From positions 31,206 through 95,205 of the forward strand of contig JAFKFK010000025.1 of NCBI GenBank assembly GCA_017307275.1: a DNA stretch of 64,000 nucleotides. The letters run 5' to 3'. Below are positions 33,870 to 44,242 of the stretch, piece by piece. The stretch comes from Alphaproteobacteria bacterium. Its GTDB lineage: Bacteria > Pseudomonadota > Alphaproteobacteria > Reyranellales > Reyranellaceae. The position numbers were made by a program, and so were the translations under genes. Positions within the stretch are counted from its first letter, which is position 1, and every line of letters begins with the position of its first letter. Under the pieces are notes generated by a model. The model made no database searches, was not told where the DNA came from, and saw only the letters and a list, made by a program, of their open reading frames with translations.

Positions 33870-35027
33870 TCAGCCGCCGATGTAGGAAAGGATCGCCTGA
33901 CGGTCGGCGTCGAGGTCGGGGGCAGGGGCGCGTGTCGTCGGATCGGCGAAGGCCGACATCTTGAGAGGGTTGCCGGCGAGCTTCAGCGAGCCGCCGCTGC
34001 CGTCCGGTACCTCGACCAGCATGTTGCGCGCGGCAACCTGCGGATGGGCGATGGCCTGCGCGATGTTGTTGATCGGGCCGCAGGGCACGCCGCCCTTGGA
34101 CACGACGCCGATCCAGTAATCGGTCGTGTTGGTCTTCAGCACGGACTCGATTTCCTGCTTCAGCTTCTTCTGGCTCTTTTGGCGGAGCGCGTTCGACTTG
34201 TACTCGGGGTTGGTGGCCATGTCGGACCGGCCGAGGGCCTCGCACATCTTGATGAATAGGCTGTCGTTGCCCGCGGCGATGATCATCGAGCCGTCGGACG
34301 TGGCGAAAGCCTCGAAGGGGGTGATGGTCGGGTGGCGCGCGCCGAGCGGACCGGGAATTTCCTTCTCGACCGTGTAGCGCATGATGGCGTTTTCGAGCAG
34401 CGCGAGCTGGCAGTCGAACATGGCGATGTCGACCTTGGTCGATTCGCCGGTCTTGAGGCGGTGGACGATAGCGGCGTTGACCGCGACGGCAGTGTAGAGG
34501 CCGGCACCGATGTCGCCGATCGACATGCCGACGCGGCTGGGCGGCTGCCCTTCATTGCCGGTGATGCTCATGACGCCGCCCATGCCCTGCATGACCATGT
34601 CGTAGGCCGGGTCCTTGGAGTTCGGGCCGGTATGGCCGAAGCCCGAGGCCGAGGCGTAGATGAGCTGCGGGTACTTGGCGTGCAGCGTGTCCCAGCCGTA
34701 GCCCAACTTCTCCATCGTGCCGGGCCGGAAGTTCTCGACCACGACGTCGGCCTTCTCGAGCAGATTCTCGAAGATCTTGCGGTCGCCGTCGGCCTTGAGG
34801 TCGAGCGCGATGCTCTCCTTGCCGCGATTGACCGACGCGAAATAGGTCGACTTGCCGTTGACGAAGGGACCGTAGGCGCGCGCATCGTCGCCGCCCTTGG
34901 GCGGTTCGACCTTGATCACCCGTGCGCCCATCTCGGCCATCAGCAGGGTGCAGTAGGGGCCCGCCAGGATGCGGGAGAGATCGACGACAGTGATGCCCGA
35001 CAGCGGGCCTTTCGTATTCTGGGTCAT
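33870..35027 (-). CDS. Class III (CaiB/BaiF) CoA transferase
   Basis: A 385-residue CoA transferase. It has the family start GITVVDLSRILAGPYCTLLMAEMGARVIKVE (in parts), RGKESIALDLK, VVVENFRPGTMEKLGYG and the catalytic Asp at about 172 in GMSIGDIGAGLYTA. It moves CoA between carboxylic acids. It is the middle gene of a leftward operon, nine bases after the DMT transporter and four bases before penicillin acylase. Confidence 0.92.
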   Translation of the reverse strand: MTQNTKGPLSGITVVDLSRILAGPYCTLLMAEMGARVIKVEPPKGGDDARAYGPFVNGKSTYFASVNRGKESIALDLKADGDRKIFENLLEKADVVVENFRPGTMEKLGYGWDTLHAKYPQLIYASASGFGHTGPNSKDPAYDMVMQGMGGVMSITGNEGQPPSRVGMSIGDIGAGLYTAVAVNAAIVHRLKTGESTKVDIAMFDCQLALLENAIMRYTVEKEIPGPLGARHPTITPFEAFATSDGSMIIAAGNDSLFIKMCEALGRSDMATNPEYKSNALRQKSQKKLKQEIESVLKTNTTDYWIGVVSKGGVPCGPINNIAQAIAHPQVAARNMLVEVPDGSGGSLKLAGNPLKMSAFADPTTRAPAPDLDADRQAILSYIGG

Positions 35028-35036
35028 ATCGAGTTC

Positions 35037-35912
35037 TTAGCCAGAGGGTCGGCGCGAATCCAGCCACACATTGGCCGCAGCGGCACCGATCACGATGGCG
35101 CCACCGATCAAGGTGAGATCGCCCGGCTTTTCGCCATCGAACAGCCACACCCAGATGGGGCCGAGGACCAGTTCCAGCAGGCCCAGCAAAGCTGCACGGC
35201 CCGCCGGAATGCGCTTGAGGCTGGCCATGTAGAGCATCAGCCCGACCGCGAGCTGGCCCGGGCTCAGCGCGAACAGCCAGGGAAGCTGTGCCCATGTGAC
35301 ATTTTCGGGATGCGCAAAGGGCAGGGCGACCAGGCCCGAGATCACGCCGGCCAGCCAGATCGACGGCGCCATGCCGACGTCGCGGCGGTGGCGCACGACC
35401 ACATAGTTGCCGCTCATGCAGAGCACGACGATGAATGCCACGGCCATGCCGGCGAGCGCGCCGGCCTGTAGCGAACCGGCGACGCTGAGGGCGAGCCCGA
35501 TGACGGCGACGCCCATGGCCAGAATCGTGTGACCATGCAGGGGCTCACCGAGGAAAATTCGCGCGGCGATGGCGGTGATGAACGGCGTGGCGCCGAACAT
35601 GATCAGTACATTGGCGACCGGCGCGAGGCCGAGGGCGAGGATAAAGCTGACGAAGCTGCCCGCCAGCAGGACTGCGCTCATCACCAGTGCGAGGCCGGCA
35701 TTGCGCGAATCGACCAGGATGGCGCGCCGTTGCCAGATCATTAATGGCAACATCGTGACGACCAATAATGCGCTGCGCCAGAACGATACATCCCATGCGG
35801 GAAGGTCGATGCGCCGCACAATGACACCGGCTGTGCTGAAAGCGATGGCGGCAGTGACGGCGCAGAGAGCGCCAAGCAGCGCGGAACTCGGCAGGGTATT
35901 CGACGTTTTCAT
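35037..35912 (-). CDS. DMT superfamily transporter (EamA family)
   Basis: A 291-residue membrane protein with ten predicted hydrophobic segments in two EamA repeats. The first repeat begins LLGALCAVTAAIAFSTAGVI, the second about SGNYVVVRHRRDVGMAPSIW, ending with LLELVLGPIWVWLFDGEKPG. It would export metabolites or amino acids. The ATG at 35912 is 30 bases from the divergent hydrolase start, so the two share a short promoter region. Confidence 0.88.
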   Translation of the reverse strand: MKTSNTLPSSALLGALCAVTAAIAFSTAGVIVRRIDLPAWDVSFWRSALLVVTMLPLMIWQRRAILVDSRNAGLALVMSAVLLAGSFVSFILALGLAPVANVLIMFGATPFITAIAARIFLGEPLHGHTILAMGVAVIGLALSVAGSLQAGALAGMAVAFIVVLCMSGNYVVVRHRRDVGMAPSIWLAGVISGLVALPFAHPENVTWAQLPWLFALSPGQLAVGLMLYMASLKRIPAGRAALLGLLELVLGPIWVWLFDGEKPGDLTLIGGAIVIGAAAANVWLDSRRPSG

Positions 35913-35942
35913 CTCGAAGAATGGTTGAATACGGTTTCCGAC

Positions 35943-36968
35943 GTGCCCCCGTCCATTGATTCTCTCGATCTGCCGCCGTTCCGGCCGCGTTTTCCCTGGT
36001 GGGGGGCTGATCTTCAGACGATCGCCATACGGCTGACGTCGTCGCGCGTGCTCGATCTCGCACCGCACACCAGCGAGCGACTGGCCTTTCCAATGGCCGA
36101 CCGCACCGGCGACATCCTGCTCGGCATGCTCGACCGCCCCGCGGAAGCGGTGGAAGGAAGACCGCTGGTGCTGCTGGTGCATGGATGTACGGGCAGCGAA
36201 GACAGCGCCTACATGCTCAATGCCGCCCGCCATCTGCTCGAACGCGGCTACACCGTGCTGCGATTGAACCTGCGCGGCTGCGGTCCGTCGCGGCCCTATT
36301 GCCGCGAGCACTATCACCTCGGCCGCACGGCCGATTTCAGGCGTGTGCTGTGGCAGATCCCCGAAGAGCTTACCGGCAACGGCATCTTTGCCGTGGGCTA
36401 TTCGCTAGGCGGCGCGATGCTGCTCAAGTATCTCGGCGAGGAGGGTTCCTTTTCGCCCTTGCGTGGCGCGGCGACGATCTGTGCCCCCATCGATCTGGCC
36501 GCCAACTGCAAGCACATGATGCGTCCGCGGAACTGGCTCTATCACGCCTATCTGCTGAACGACATGAAGGCGGAGGCGCTGGCCGAAGGCGCGTCGAACA
36601 CGCCGGAAGAATGCGAGGCGATTAAGGCTGCCCGCAGCGTCTGGGAGTTCAACGACAGGTTCATCGCGCCGCGCTACGGCTTCCGCGACGTCGAAGACTA
36701 TTACGCCCTCTGCACGCCGCATGCCTTCATGCCGGAGATCCGCGTACCGACCATGGTCTTGGCGGCGTGCGACGATCCGTGGATTCCCGTGGAGTGCTAC
36801 CGGGATTTTAACTGGTCCGACAATCCGGCCCTGCTGCCGGTGCTGCCGCCGGCAGGGGGACATATCGGTTTCCATGCGCATGACAGCACTCAGCCCTGGT
36901 GCGATCTCGCGATGGAGAAATTCTTCGACCGGCTATCTACCGCCTCTGACCAGGTCGCAGACTCGTAG
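35943..36968 (+). CDS. YheT-type alpha/beta hydrolase (copy 1)
   Basis: An alpha/beta hydrolase of the YheT/ABHD1-3 group, about 341 residues from the GTG at 35943; a TTG at 35925 is an alternative. It starts PPFRPRFPWWGADLQT and has LVLLVHGCTGSEDSAY, nucleophile elbow VGYSLGGAMLLKYLGEEG, acidic residue region AACDDPWIPVECY and His in GGHIGFH. It is clearly paralogous to the hydrolase at 38362 across its whole length, with argC between them. Neither copy has a visible Shine-Dalgarno sequence. The likely activity is on esters or lipids. Confidence 0.88.
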   Translation: MPPSIDSLDLPPFRPRFPWWGADLQTIAIRLTSSRVLDLAPHTSERLAFPMADRTGDILLGMLDRPAEAVEGRPLVLLVHGCTGSEDSAYMLNAARHLLERGYTVLRLNLRGCGPSRPYCREHYHLGRTADFRRVLWQIPEELTGNGIFAVGYSLGGAMLLKYLGEEGSFSPLRGAATICAPIDLAANCKHMMRPRNWLYHAYLLNDMKAEALAEGASNTPEECEAIKAARSVWEFNDRFIAPRYGFRDVEDYYALCTPHAFMPEIRVPTMVLAACDDPWIPVECYRDFNWSDNPALLPVLPPAGGHIGFHAHDSTQPWCDLAMEKFFDRLSTASDQVADS

Positions 36969-37052
36969 TTGCGGAGCCACGACCCATCGAGGCGAGTTGG
37001 ACCCTAGCCAGGAAGCTGGCGGCGGGCTTGTCGTGTTGGAGGGCTGCCTTCA

Positions 37053-38027
37053 TCACGGCCACACAGGCACGCCGTCGAGGCCCGCAGTCTCGGGCAGGCC
37101 GCAGATCAGGTTCGCGTTCTGCACCGCTTGGCCGGCCGCGCCCTTGCCGAGATTGTCGACCACGCCCATCGCGATCACCAGGTTGCGCGCTGGATCGGCT
37201 GCATAGCTGACAAACGCGAGGTTGGAGCCGGTCGCCCATTTGGTCTGCGGCGGCTTGTCGGTCACGCGCACGAACGCCCGCCCCGCATAGAAGCGCCGCG
37301 CCGCGTCCAGGCACTGGTCGGTGGTTGCGCGGCCGCGGCAGTAGATCGTGGCCAGCACGCCACGGGTCATCGGCACAAGGTGCGGCGTGAACACCAGCTC
37401 GGCCGCGCTGCCGCCGCTCAGCCGCTCGATGGTCGCAGCCATCTCGGGCATGTGGGTGTGTTTCAGCAGGCCGTAGGGCACCAGGTTCTCGTTGCTCTCG
37501 GCGTAGCCGAATGTGCCGCCGCCGCCGCGGCCCGCGCCGGAGATGCCGGTCTTGGCGTCGATCACGATGTTGCCGGGCTCGACCAGTCTGTGGGCCAGCA
37601 GCGGCGCCAGCGCGCTCAGCACCGCGGCGGGAAAGCAGCCCGGATTGGCGACGCGCGTCCGCCCCTCGATCTCGGCCGGCCAGACATCGGCCAGGCCATA
37701 CGCCCAGCCCTCGACGTAGCGATGGTCGCCGCCGATATCGACGATCTTCACGTCCTTCGGCACGCGTGCCAGCGCCTCGGCCGAGGCGCCCGTGGGCAGC
37801 GACGCGAACAGCACGTCGAGCTTGGGCAGGGTCGCCGGATCCCACTTCTCGATCACCAGCTTGGCCAGCTTGGCAGGCACGCCCGGGAAGCGGTCCGCCA
37901 AACGGCTGCCGGCGCTGCCTTCGCCTGCGGCGTAGACGAGCTCGAAAGAAGGGTGGCTCGCGACCAGGCGCATCGCCTCGCCGCCGCCAAAACCGCTGAT
38001 TCCGACAATGCCGACGCGAATGCTCAT
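37053..38027 (-). CDS. argC: N-acetyl-gamma-glutamyl-phosphate reductase
   Basis: The third step of arginine biosynthesis: NADPH-dependent reduction of N-acetylglutamyl phosphate to the semialdehyde. The 324-residue protein has the N-terminal nucleotide-binding GIVGISGFGGGEAMRLVASHP, the active-site cysteine in VANPGCFPAAVLSALAPLL, FTPHLVPMTRGVLATIY and the C-terminal NLGKGAAGQAVQNANL. It is alone, flanked by two hydrolase paralogues, with no other arg gene in the window. A 334-base untranslated region upstream holds an Arg-rich small ORF and a U-tailed hairpin that together look like an attenuator. Confidence 0.95.
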   Translation of the reverse strand: MSIRVGIVGISGFGGGEAMRLVASHPSFELVYAAGEGSAGSRLADRFPGVPAKLAKLVIEKWDPATLPKLDVLFASLPTGASAEALARVPKDVKIVDIGGDHRYVEGWAYGLADVWPAEIEGRTRVANPGCFPAAVLSALAPLLAHRLVEPGNIVIDAKTGISGAGRGGGGTFGYAESNENLVPYGLLKHTHMPEMAATIERLSGGSAAELVFTPHLVPMTRGVLATIYCRGRATTDQCLDAARRFYAGRAFVRVTDKPPQTKWATGSNLAFVSYAADPARNLVIAMGVVDNLGKGAAGQAVQNANLICGLPETAGLDGVPVWP

Positions 38028-38065
38028 GGTGGTGTCCTTGCTCTTCTAAGGGGGTGGAGATGGGC

Positions 38066-38090
38066 AAAAGAAAACCCCCGGAGCCGGGGG
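38066..38090 (-). terminator. U-tailed hairpin in the argC leader (candidate attenuator terminator)
   Basis: On the minus strand the stem cccccg (38090-38085) pairs with cggggg (38080-38075) around a gctc loop and is followed by ttttctttt (38074-38066). It lies 39 bases before the argC start and in the argC direction, so a polymerase must pass it to reach argC. The eight bases at 38095-38088 (cgcagccc), which include the start of the stem, are complementary to gggctgcg at 38191-38184 in the leader. Confidence 0.7.
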
Positions 38091-38141
38091 CTGCGGAGGT
38101 TCAGGAACGCGGGCCGAGGCCGCTCCGGCGGATGATGAGGC

Positions 38142-38255
38142 CTACAGTGAGGCCGTCATCACATGGACGGACGCTGATCGACGCGCAGCCCTAGGAGCCG
38201 CCGCTTGGGTGAAGCGGCGTCGGCGTCGGTCGCAAAGGGTCCGGTTCCTGAGCAT
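38142..38255 (-). CDS. Candidate Arg-rich leader peptide for argC attenuation
   Basis: A 37-codon ORF between the divergent hydrolase and argC. Its translation is MLRNRTLCDRRRRRFTQAAA followed by 17 more residues ending in MTASL. Ten of 37 residues are Arg, with five consecutive Arg codons (38228-38214). Just downstream, 38191-38184 can pair with the front of the terminator hairpin, and the stop codon lies 52 bases before the hairpin. A second perfect hairpin (cgccgctt/aagcggcg, 38219-38199) overlaps the Arg run. This matches the logic of ribosome-mediated attenuation. No good Shine-Dalgarno sequence is seen; a second in-frame ATG at 38282 is possible. Chance Arg codons are common in such G+C-rich DNA, so this is a candidate, not proven. 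Confidence 0.45.
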   Translation of the reverse strand: MLRNRTLCDRRRRRFTQAAAPRAARRSASVHVMTASL

Positions 38256-38361
38256 GTCTGTCGAAACTGTCGCTACCCACATTGGTCGTCAAGGGGGAAT
38301 GTCTGCCGGCTGCCCCCCTCGGACGTTTCCGGTTCCGGGGTTCACGACCTAGTATCGCGGC

Positions 38362-39336
38362 GTGAGCCTCGATCCACCGTCCTTTCGGCCGCGCTTTCCC
38401 TGGTGGGGAGGTGACCTGCAGACCGTCGCCAATCTACTCGCGCCCCCGAGCTGCGATCTGGCGCCCCACACGAGCGAACGGCTTCCTGTCGCTTTGAACG
38501 ATGGCACCGGCGACACGCTGGTCTGCACGCTCGACCGGCCGCAGACGCAGCGGAGCGGCACGCCGCTCGTCATCCTGATCCATGGGCTCACCGGCTCGCA
38601 GGAGAGCCATTACATCTACAGCATGGCCCGCACGATGCTGGAGCGCGGCCGGCGCGTGCTGCGCGTGAACCTGCGCGGCGCCGGCCTGTCGCGGCCGAGT
38701 TGCAGGGGCCAGTATTATGCCGGCCGCAGCCAGGACTTCCGCGCGCTGCTGACGAGGCTGCCTGCGGAGTTGACGGGCGAGGGGATGGTGGCCGCAGGTT
38801 ACTCGCTGGGGGCCGCGATGCTTCTGAAATATCTGGGCGAGGAGGGCAGTGCCTGCCCGTTGTCGGCGGCGGCCAGCGTCTCCGCGCCCATCGATCTGTC
38901 CGTGACGTGCCGCAACATGATGCGGCCGCGCAACACGCTCTATCACCGCCACATCCTGGGCCAGATGAAGGTCGAGGCGACGGCCACAGGAGCGGAGGTA
39001 ACGACGGCGGAGCGCGCGGCGATCCTCGGCTCGCGTTCGGTATGGGACTACGACGAGGAGTTCATCGCACCGCGCCACGGCTTCGCCGGCGCCGAGGACT
39101 ATTACGAACGCTGCAAGCCGCTGCGCTTCATGGGCGGTATCCGGGTGCCGACCCTGGTGATCGCCGCCCTCGACGATCCCTGGATTCCCGGCGCGCTCTA
39201 CAGCGGCTACGATTGGCGAAGCAATCCGTCGCTGACTCCGCTGCTGCCTCGGCACGGTGGGCATGTCGGCTTCCATGGCGTCGGCAGCCGGCAACCCTGG
39301 AGCGACGCAGCCGTTGCCAGATTTTTCGACCTCTGA
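38362..39336 (+). CDS. YheT-type alpha/beta hydrolase (copy 2)
   Basis: A 324-residue alpha/beta hydrolase paralogous to the one at 35943: PSFRPRFPWWGGDLQTVANL, LVILIHGLTGSQESHY, nucleophile AAGYSLGAAMLLKYLGEEG, IAALDDPWIPGALY and the His in GGHVGFHG. It starts with GTG at 38362. A tagtat hexamer (38350-38355) placed six bases before the GTG could be the -10 element of a leaderless transcript; no Shine-Dalgarno sequence is seen. Nucleophile surroundings are GYSLGAA here and GYSLGGA in copy 1. Confidence 0.88.
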   Translation: MSLDPPSFRPRFPWWGGDLQTVANLLAPPSCDLAPHTSERLPVALNDGTGDTLVCTLDRPQTQRSGTPLVILIHGLTGSQESHYIYSMARTMLERGRRVLRVNLRGAGLSRPSCRGQYYAGRSQDFRALLTRLPAELTGEGMVAAGYSLGAAMLLKYLGEEGSACPLSAAASVSAPIDLSVTCRNMMRPRNTLYHRHILGQMKVEATATGAEVTTAERAAILGSRSVWDYDEEFIAPRHGFAGAEDYYERCKPLRFMGGIRVPTLVIAALDDPWIPGALYSGYDWRSNPSLTPLLPRHGGHVGFHGVGSRQPWSDAAVARFFDL

Positions 39337-39345
39337 GGTCCCGAA

Positions 39346-39495
39346 ATGGCTAACATCGAACCCATGGCTATGATTGTCGGCGTTGCCTGCTCGCTGGTGG
39401 CCCTTGTCCTGGCGTGGCGCGCCTATCGCGGTGCATCGGCCGATCTGGAAGAACGCAACCGCGAGAAGCGCGAGAAGGAGCGGGACCGCCGCTGA
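39346..39495 (+). CDS. 49-residue single-span membrane protein
   Basis: A short gene with ATG at 39346, preceded at seven bases by GAGG in the sequence that also contains the stop of the hydrolase gene. The product MANIEPMAMIVGVACSLVAL continues with LVLAWRAYRGASADLEERNR and a highly charged tail rich in Arg, Lys and Glu. It has one membrane segment and a helical charged tail likely to be coiled coil. It is coupled to the hydrolase copy 2. I do not recognise a family. Confidence 0.6.
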   Translation: MANIEPMAMIVGVACSLVALVLAWRAYRGASADLEERNREKREKERDRR

Positions 39496-39515
39496 CCTGC
39501 GCCTCCACTGTGTCT

Positions 39516-39531
39516 GTGCAATCGATTGCAC
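39516..39531. promoter_or_regulatory. Perfect 16-base palindrome, LacI-family-like operator
   Basis: The sequence gtgcaatcgattgcac is a perfect palindrome. Its core tgcaatcgattgca has the form of LacI/GalR-family operators. It lies in the 133-base gap between the 49-residue membrane protein and the 3' end of the LysR gene, not upstream of any recognised gene, and no LacI-type regulator is in the window. Binding is inference. Confidence 0.5.
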
Positions 39532-39628
39532 GAGCCAGCGCCGAATATTCCGCCGAAGCCATCGTCTGTGCTGCACACCCTCCTTGGTATGCAGACTCGA
39601 CTAGCGGCGTCGGCGACGCGCGGCAAGG

Positions 39629-40546
39629 TTATGCGCGGCGTTGCTTCGGGCGCAGCGTGCCGCCGGTCAGCAACGCCAGCAGGGCCTTGGCGGCGGGGCT
39701 GAGATAGCCGTTACGGCGATGGAGCGCGATGATCGGGATGGTGGTTCGCATCGCCGGCACGTCGAGCGCGACCAGCAGGCCCTGACGTAGTTCGTCGCGC
39801 ACGCTGCTCTCGGGCACCAGCGCCAAGCCGAAGCCTGCCTGGGCGAGACGCTTCTGGGCGGTCAGGCTGTCGATCAGGGTGAGGTCGGCCGTATCCAGCC
39901 CGGCCTTGATCAATTGCCGCGCAAGGATATGGCCCGAGGAGTCGCGTTCGCCCTGGACCGGCGGAAAGCCGATCCAGCGATCGCCCGCCAGGGCACGCGC
40001 ATCGCGGACCCGGCGTCCGGCCAGACGATGGCCGGGGGCGGCGACGACCAGCATGGCTTCGCTGCCGGCATCCAGAGAGACCAGTTCCGGCCGTTCGCTG
40101 GCGAAGTAGCGCAAGCCCAGGGTCGCCTCGCCGCGCCGCACGAGGTCGGTGATCTCCGCGCTCGACGCGGTGCGCAGTTCGAGCTGGACGTCCTTCGAGC
40201 GACGGGCGAACCGGCGCAGCACGTCGACGATGTGGGTGTCGGCGAGCGTGCCGACCAGGGCCAGCGAGATCGCGCCCTGCGGGCCGCTCTGCAGCGTGCG
40301 CACCGCCTCGCGTGCATCCTTGAGGGCGGCGAGGGCGGCTTCGGCGTGAGGCAGGAAGGCGCGGCCGGCCTCGGTCAGCTTGGCATGGCCGCGGATGCGA
40401 TCGAACAGGGGCGCCCCCAGCTCCTGTTCCAGCAGGCCGAGGCGCCGGCTGATGGCGGGCTGCGAGCGGTGCAATCGCTGAGCGGCGCGGGTGAAGCCGC
40501 CCAGCTCGGCGATGGCAACGAAGGTCTGGATCTCGTCGATGTCCAT
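39629..40546 (-). CDS. LysR family transcriptional regulator
   Basis: A 305-residue LTTR. The N-terminal winged helix-turn-helix is IQTFVAIAELGGFTRAAQRLHRSQPAISRRLGLLEQELG (read in parts; residues about 5-45), followed by a periplasmic-binding-type effector domain from about residue 90. It is divergent from the PEP-mutase family gene at 40653, the usual LTTR arrangement with its target. The 106-base gap includes an inverted repeat (40589-40614) that may be its site. Confidence 0.92.
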   Translation of the reverse strand: MDIDEIQTFVAIAELGGFTRAAQRLHRSQPAISRRLGLLEQELGAPLFDRIRGHAKLTEAGRAFLPHAEAALAALKDAREAVRTLQSGPQGAISLALVGTLADTHIVDVLRRFARRSKDVQLELRTASSAEITDLVRRGEATLGLRYFASERPELVSLDAGSEAMLVVAAPGHRLAGRRVRDARALAGDRWIGFPPVQGERDSSGHILARQLIKAGLDTADLTLIDSLTAQKRLAQAGFGLALVPESSVRDELRQGLLVALDVPAMRTTIPIIALHRRNGYLSPAAKALLALLTGGTLRPKQRRA

Positions 40547-40588
40547 GGATCAGTAATCCTGATGGAAACGCTCAGAACTATGCATTTC

Positions 40589-40614
40589 ACAATGATGGGC
40601 GATCCGGCAATTGT
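40589..40614. promoter_or_regulatory. Inverted repeat in LysR divergent promoter region
   Basis: The arms acaat (40589-40593) and attgt (40610-40614) are separated by 16 bases in the gap between the LysR gene and the PEP-mutase family gene. The placement suits an LTTR binding site, but the arms are short and chance occurrence is possible. Confidence 0.3.
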
Positions 40615-40652
40615 CACGGCGACCCGTTTCTACCGACCAAAGGATGGACGCC

Positions 40653-41477
40653 ATGCCCAGCCAGGCCGACAAAGCCTCGACGTTCCGCGCTCTGCATGAG
40701 CGGCCGGGTGCCTTCGTGATCCCCAATCCATGGGATGCCGGCACGGCGAAGCTGCTGGCGGCCATCGGCTTCGAGGCGCTGGCCACCACGAGCCTGGGCC
40801 TCGCCAACATGCTTGGCCGCGCCGACAGCAAGGTGAGCCGCGCCGAGGTGATCGCCAACTGCCGGGCGATTGCCGAGGCGACCGACCTGCCGGTGAACGT
40901 CGACCTGGAGAATTGCTTCGCCCACGAGCCCGCGGCGGCGGCCGAGGCGATCCGGCTTGCGGCGGAAGCTGGCGCCGTCGGCGGCTCGATCGAGGATTCG
41001 ACGGGCGACCCCAAGAACCCGATCTATGACTTCGACCTTGCCGTCGCGCGTGTGCGGGCGGCAGTGGAAGCGGCCCGTGCCTTGCCGGTGCCGTTCATGC
41101 TGACGGCCCGCGCCGAGAACCTGCTGCATGGCCGCAACGACAAGGGCGACACGATCCGCCGGCTGCAGGCCTACGAGGCCGCAGGTGCCGACGTGCTCTA
41201 CGCGCCGGGCCTGCGTAACGTCGCCGAGGTGCGCGAGTTCGTCGGCGCGGTGAAGCGGCCGTTCAACGTCGTCACAGGCTGGCTCGATCCCGACATCACG
41301 GTAGCGCAACTCGCCGAGGCCGGGGCCAAGCGCATCAGTGTCGGTGGCGCTCTCTCGCGCCTTGCGCTGGCCGCCTTCGTCGATGCCGGCCGTGCGATGA
41401 AGGAGCAGGGGTCTTTCGCGTGGATGCGCGAGATGATGGCCTTCGCGGATGTGCGGAAGATGCTCGGCGCCGCCTAG
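40653..41477 (+). CDS. Isocitrate lyase/PEP phosphonomutase family protein
   Basis: A 274-residue TIM-barrel C-C or P-C lyase. It has FVIPNPWDAGTAKLLAAIGF, PVNVDLENCFAHEP with the metal-binding acidic residues, VGGSIEDSTGDPKNPI and MLTARAENLLHGRND. The isocitrate-lyase KKCGH motif is absent, so methylisocitrate lyase or oxaloacetate-decarboxylase-like activity is more likely than isocitrate lyase. The ATG at 40653 has AAAGGA upstream. It is divergent from a LysR regulator that may control it. The 3' end overlaps the convergent Nudix gene by four bases. Confidence 0.87.
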   Translation: MPSQADKASTFRALHERPGAFVIPNPWDAGTAKLLAAIGFEALATTSLGLANMLGRADSKVSRAEVIANCRAIAEATDLPVNVDLENCFAHEPAAAAEAIRLAAEAGAVGGSIEDSTGDPKNPIYDFDLAVARVRAAVEAARALPVPFMLTARAENLLHGRNDKGDTIRRLQAYEAAGADVLYAPGLRNVAEVREFVGAVKRPFNVVTGWLDPDITVAQLAEAGAKRISVGGALSRLALAAFVDAGRAMKEQGSFAWMREMMAFADVRKMLGAA

Positions 41478-41962
41478 CTCAGGACGACAGGCTCCGCCGG
41501 CGGACCGTCGCGCAGCAGCGTCCCGAGACGGGCGCCGAGGTCGAGCGGCTCGAAGCGTTCACTTGAGCTGGCGATCTCGTCGACGGTCCACCAGCGATGG
41601 CCGCGGGTCCAGCTCCGTTCCTTCTCGTCGAGGCCGGACGTGTCGATCTCGGTGCGGTCGGTGTGCGCCAGGAAGAAACGCTCCTTGTGCATCACGTCCT
41701 TGCCGCGCCAGCTCATGCGCCGCTCGCGCGTCCAGACCCAGCGCGGTTCGTCGATCACTGGCAGTTTGGTTTCCTCGCCGGCCTCGCGCACCGCTGCCTC
41801 GGCGAAATCCTCGCCGGGATCGACCATGCCGCCGATCATCACCCAGAACGGGTCAAAGAAAGGTTGGGCGGGATCGAACACCGCGGGATCGTGCACGTTG
41901 AACAGGAAGAGCCGGTCCTGCGGATCGAGCAGGATCAGCCGGGCCGACGGACGTTCAATCAT
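41474..41962 (-). CDS. Nudix hydrolase
   Basis: A 162-residue Nudix pyrophosphohydrolase. The Nudix box is GGMVDPGEDFAEAAVREAGEET, given here as GGMVDPGEDFAEAAVREAGE plus ET, matching Gx5Ex7REUxEE. The strand LILLDPQDRLFLFN opens the fold. It follows hemB by nine bases in the same direction, so they are probably cotranscribed. The nucleotide substrate is unknown. Confidence 0.9.
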   Translation of the reverse strand: MIERPSARLILLDPQDRLFLFNVHDPAVFDPAQPFFDPFWVMIGGMVDPGEDFAEAAVREAGEETKLPVIDEPRWVWTRERRMSWRGKDVMHKERFFLAHTDRTEIDTSGLDEKERSWTRGHRWWTVDEIASSSERFEPLDLGARLGTLLRDGPPAEPVVLS

Positions 41963-41971
41963 GTGCGGCGA

Positions 41972-44237
<2,266 letters not shown>

Positions 44238-44242
44238 CGAGG

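Noticed and set aside
31643..33964. 773-codon plus-strand open frame opposite penicillin acylase
   Set aside because: It is the antisense of a clear acylase with its nucleophile motif; the translated sequence has no recognisable domain.
36937..38067. Long open frame on the minus strand overlapping argC in another frame
   Set aside because: It is composed of Arg/Gly/Ala-rich sequence without family motifs, and the argC frame has the full enzyme signature; this is a G+C-rich shadow.
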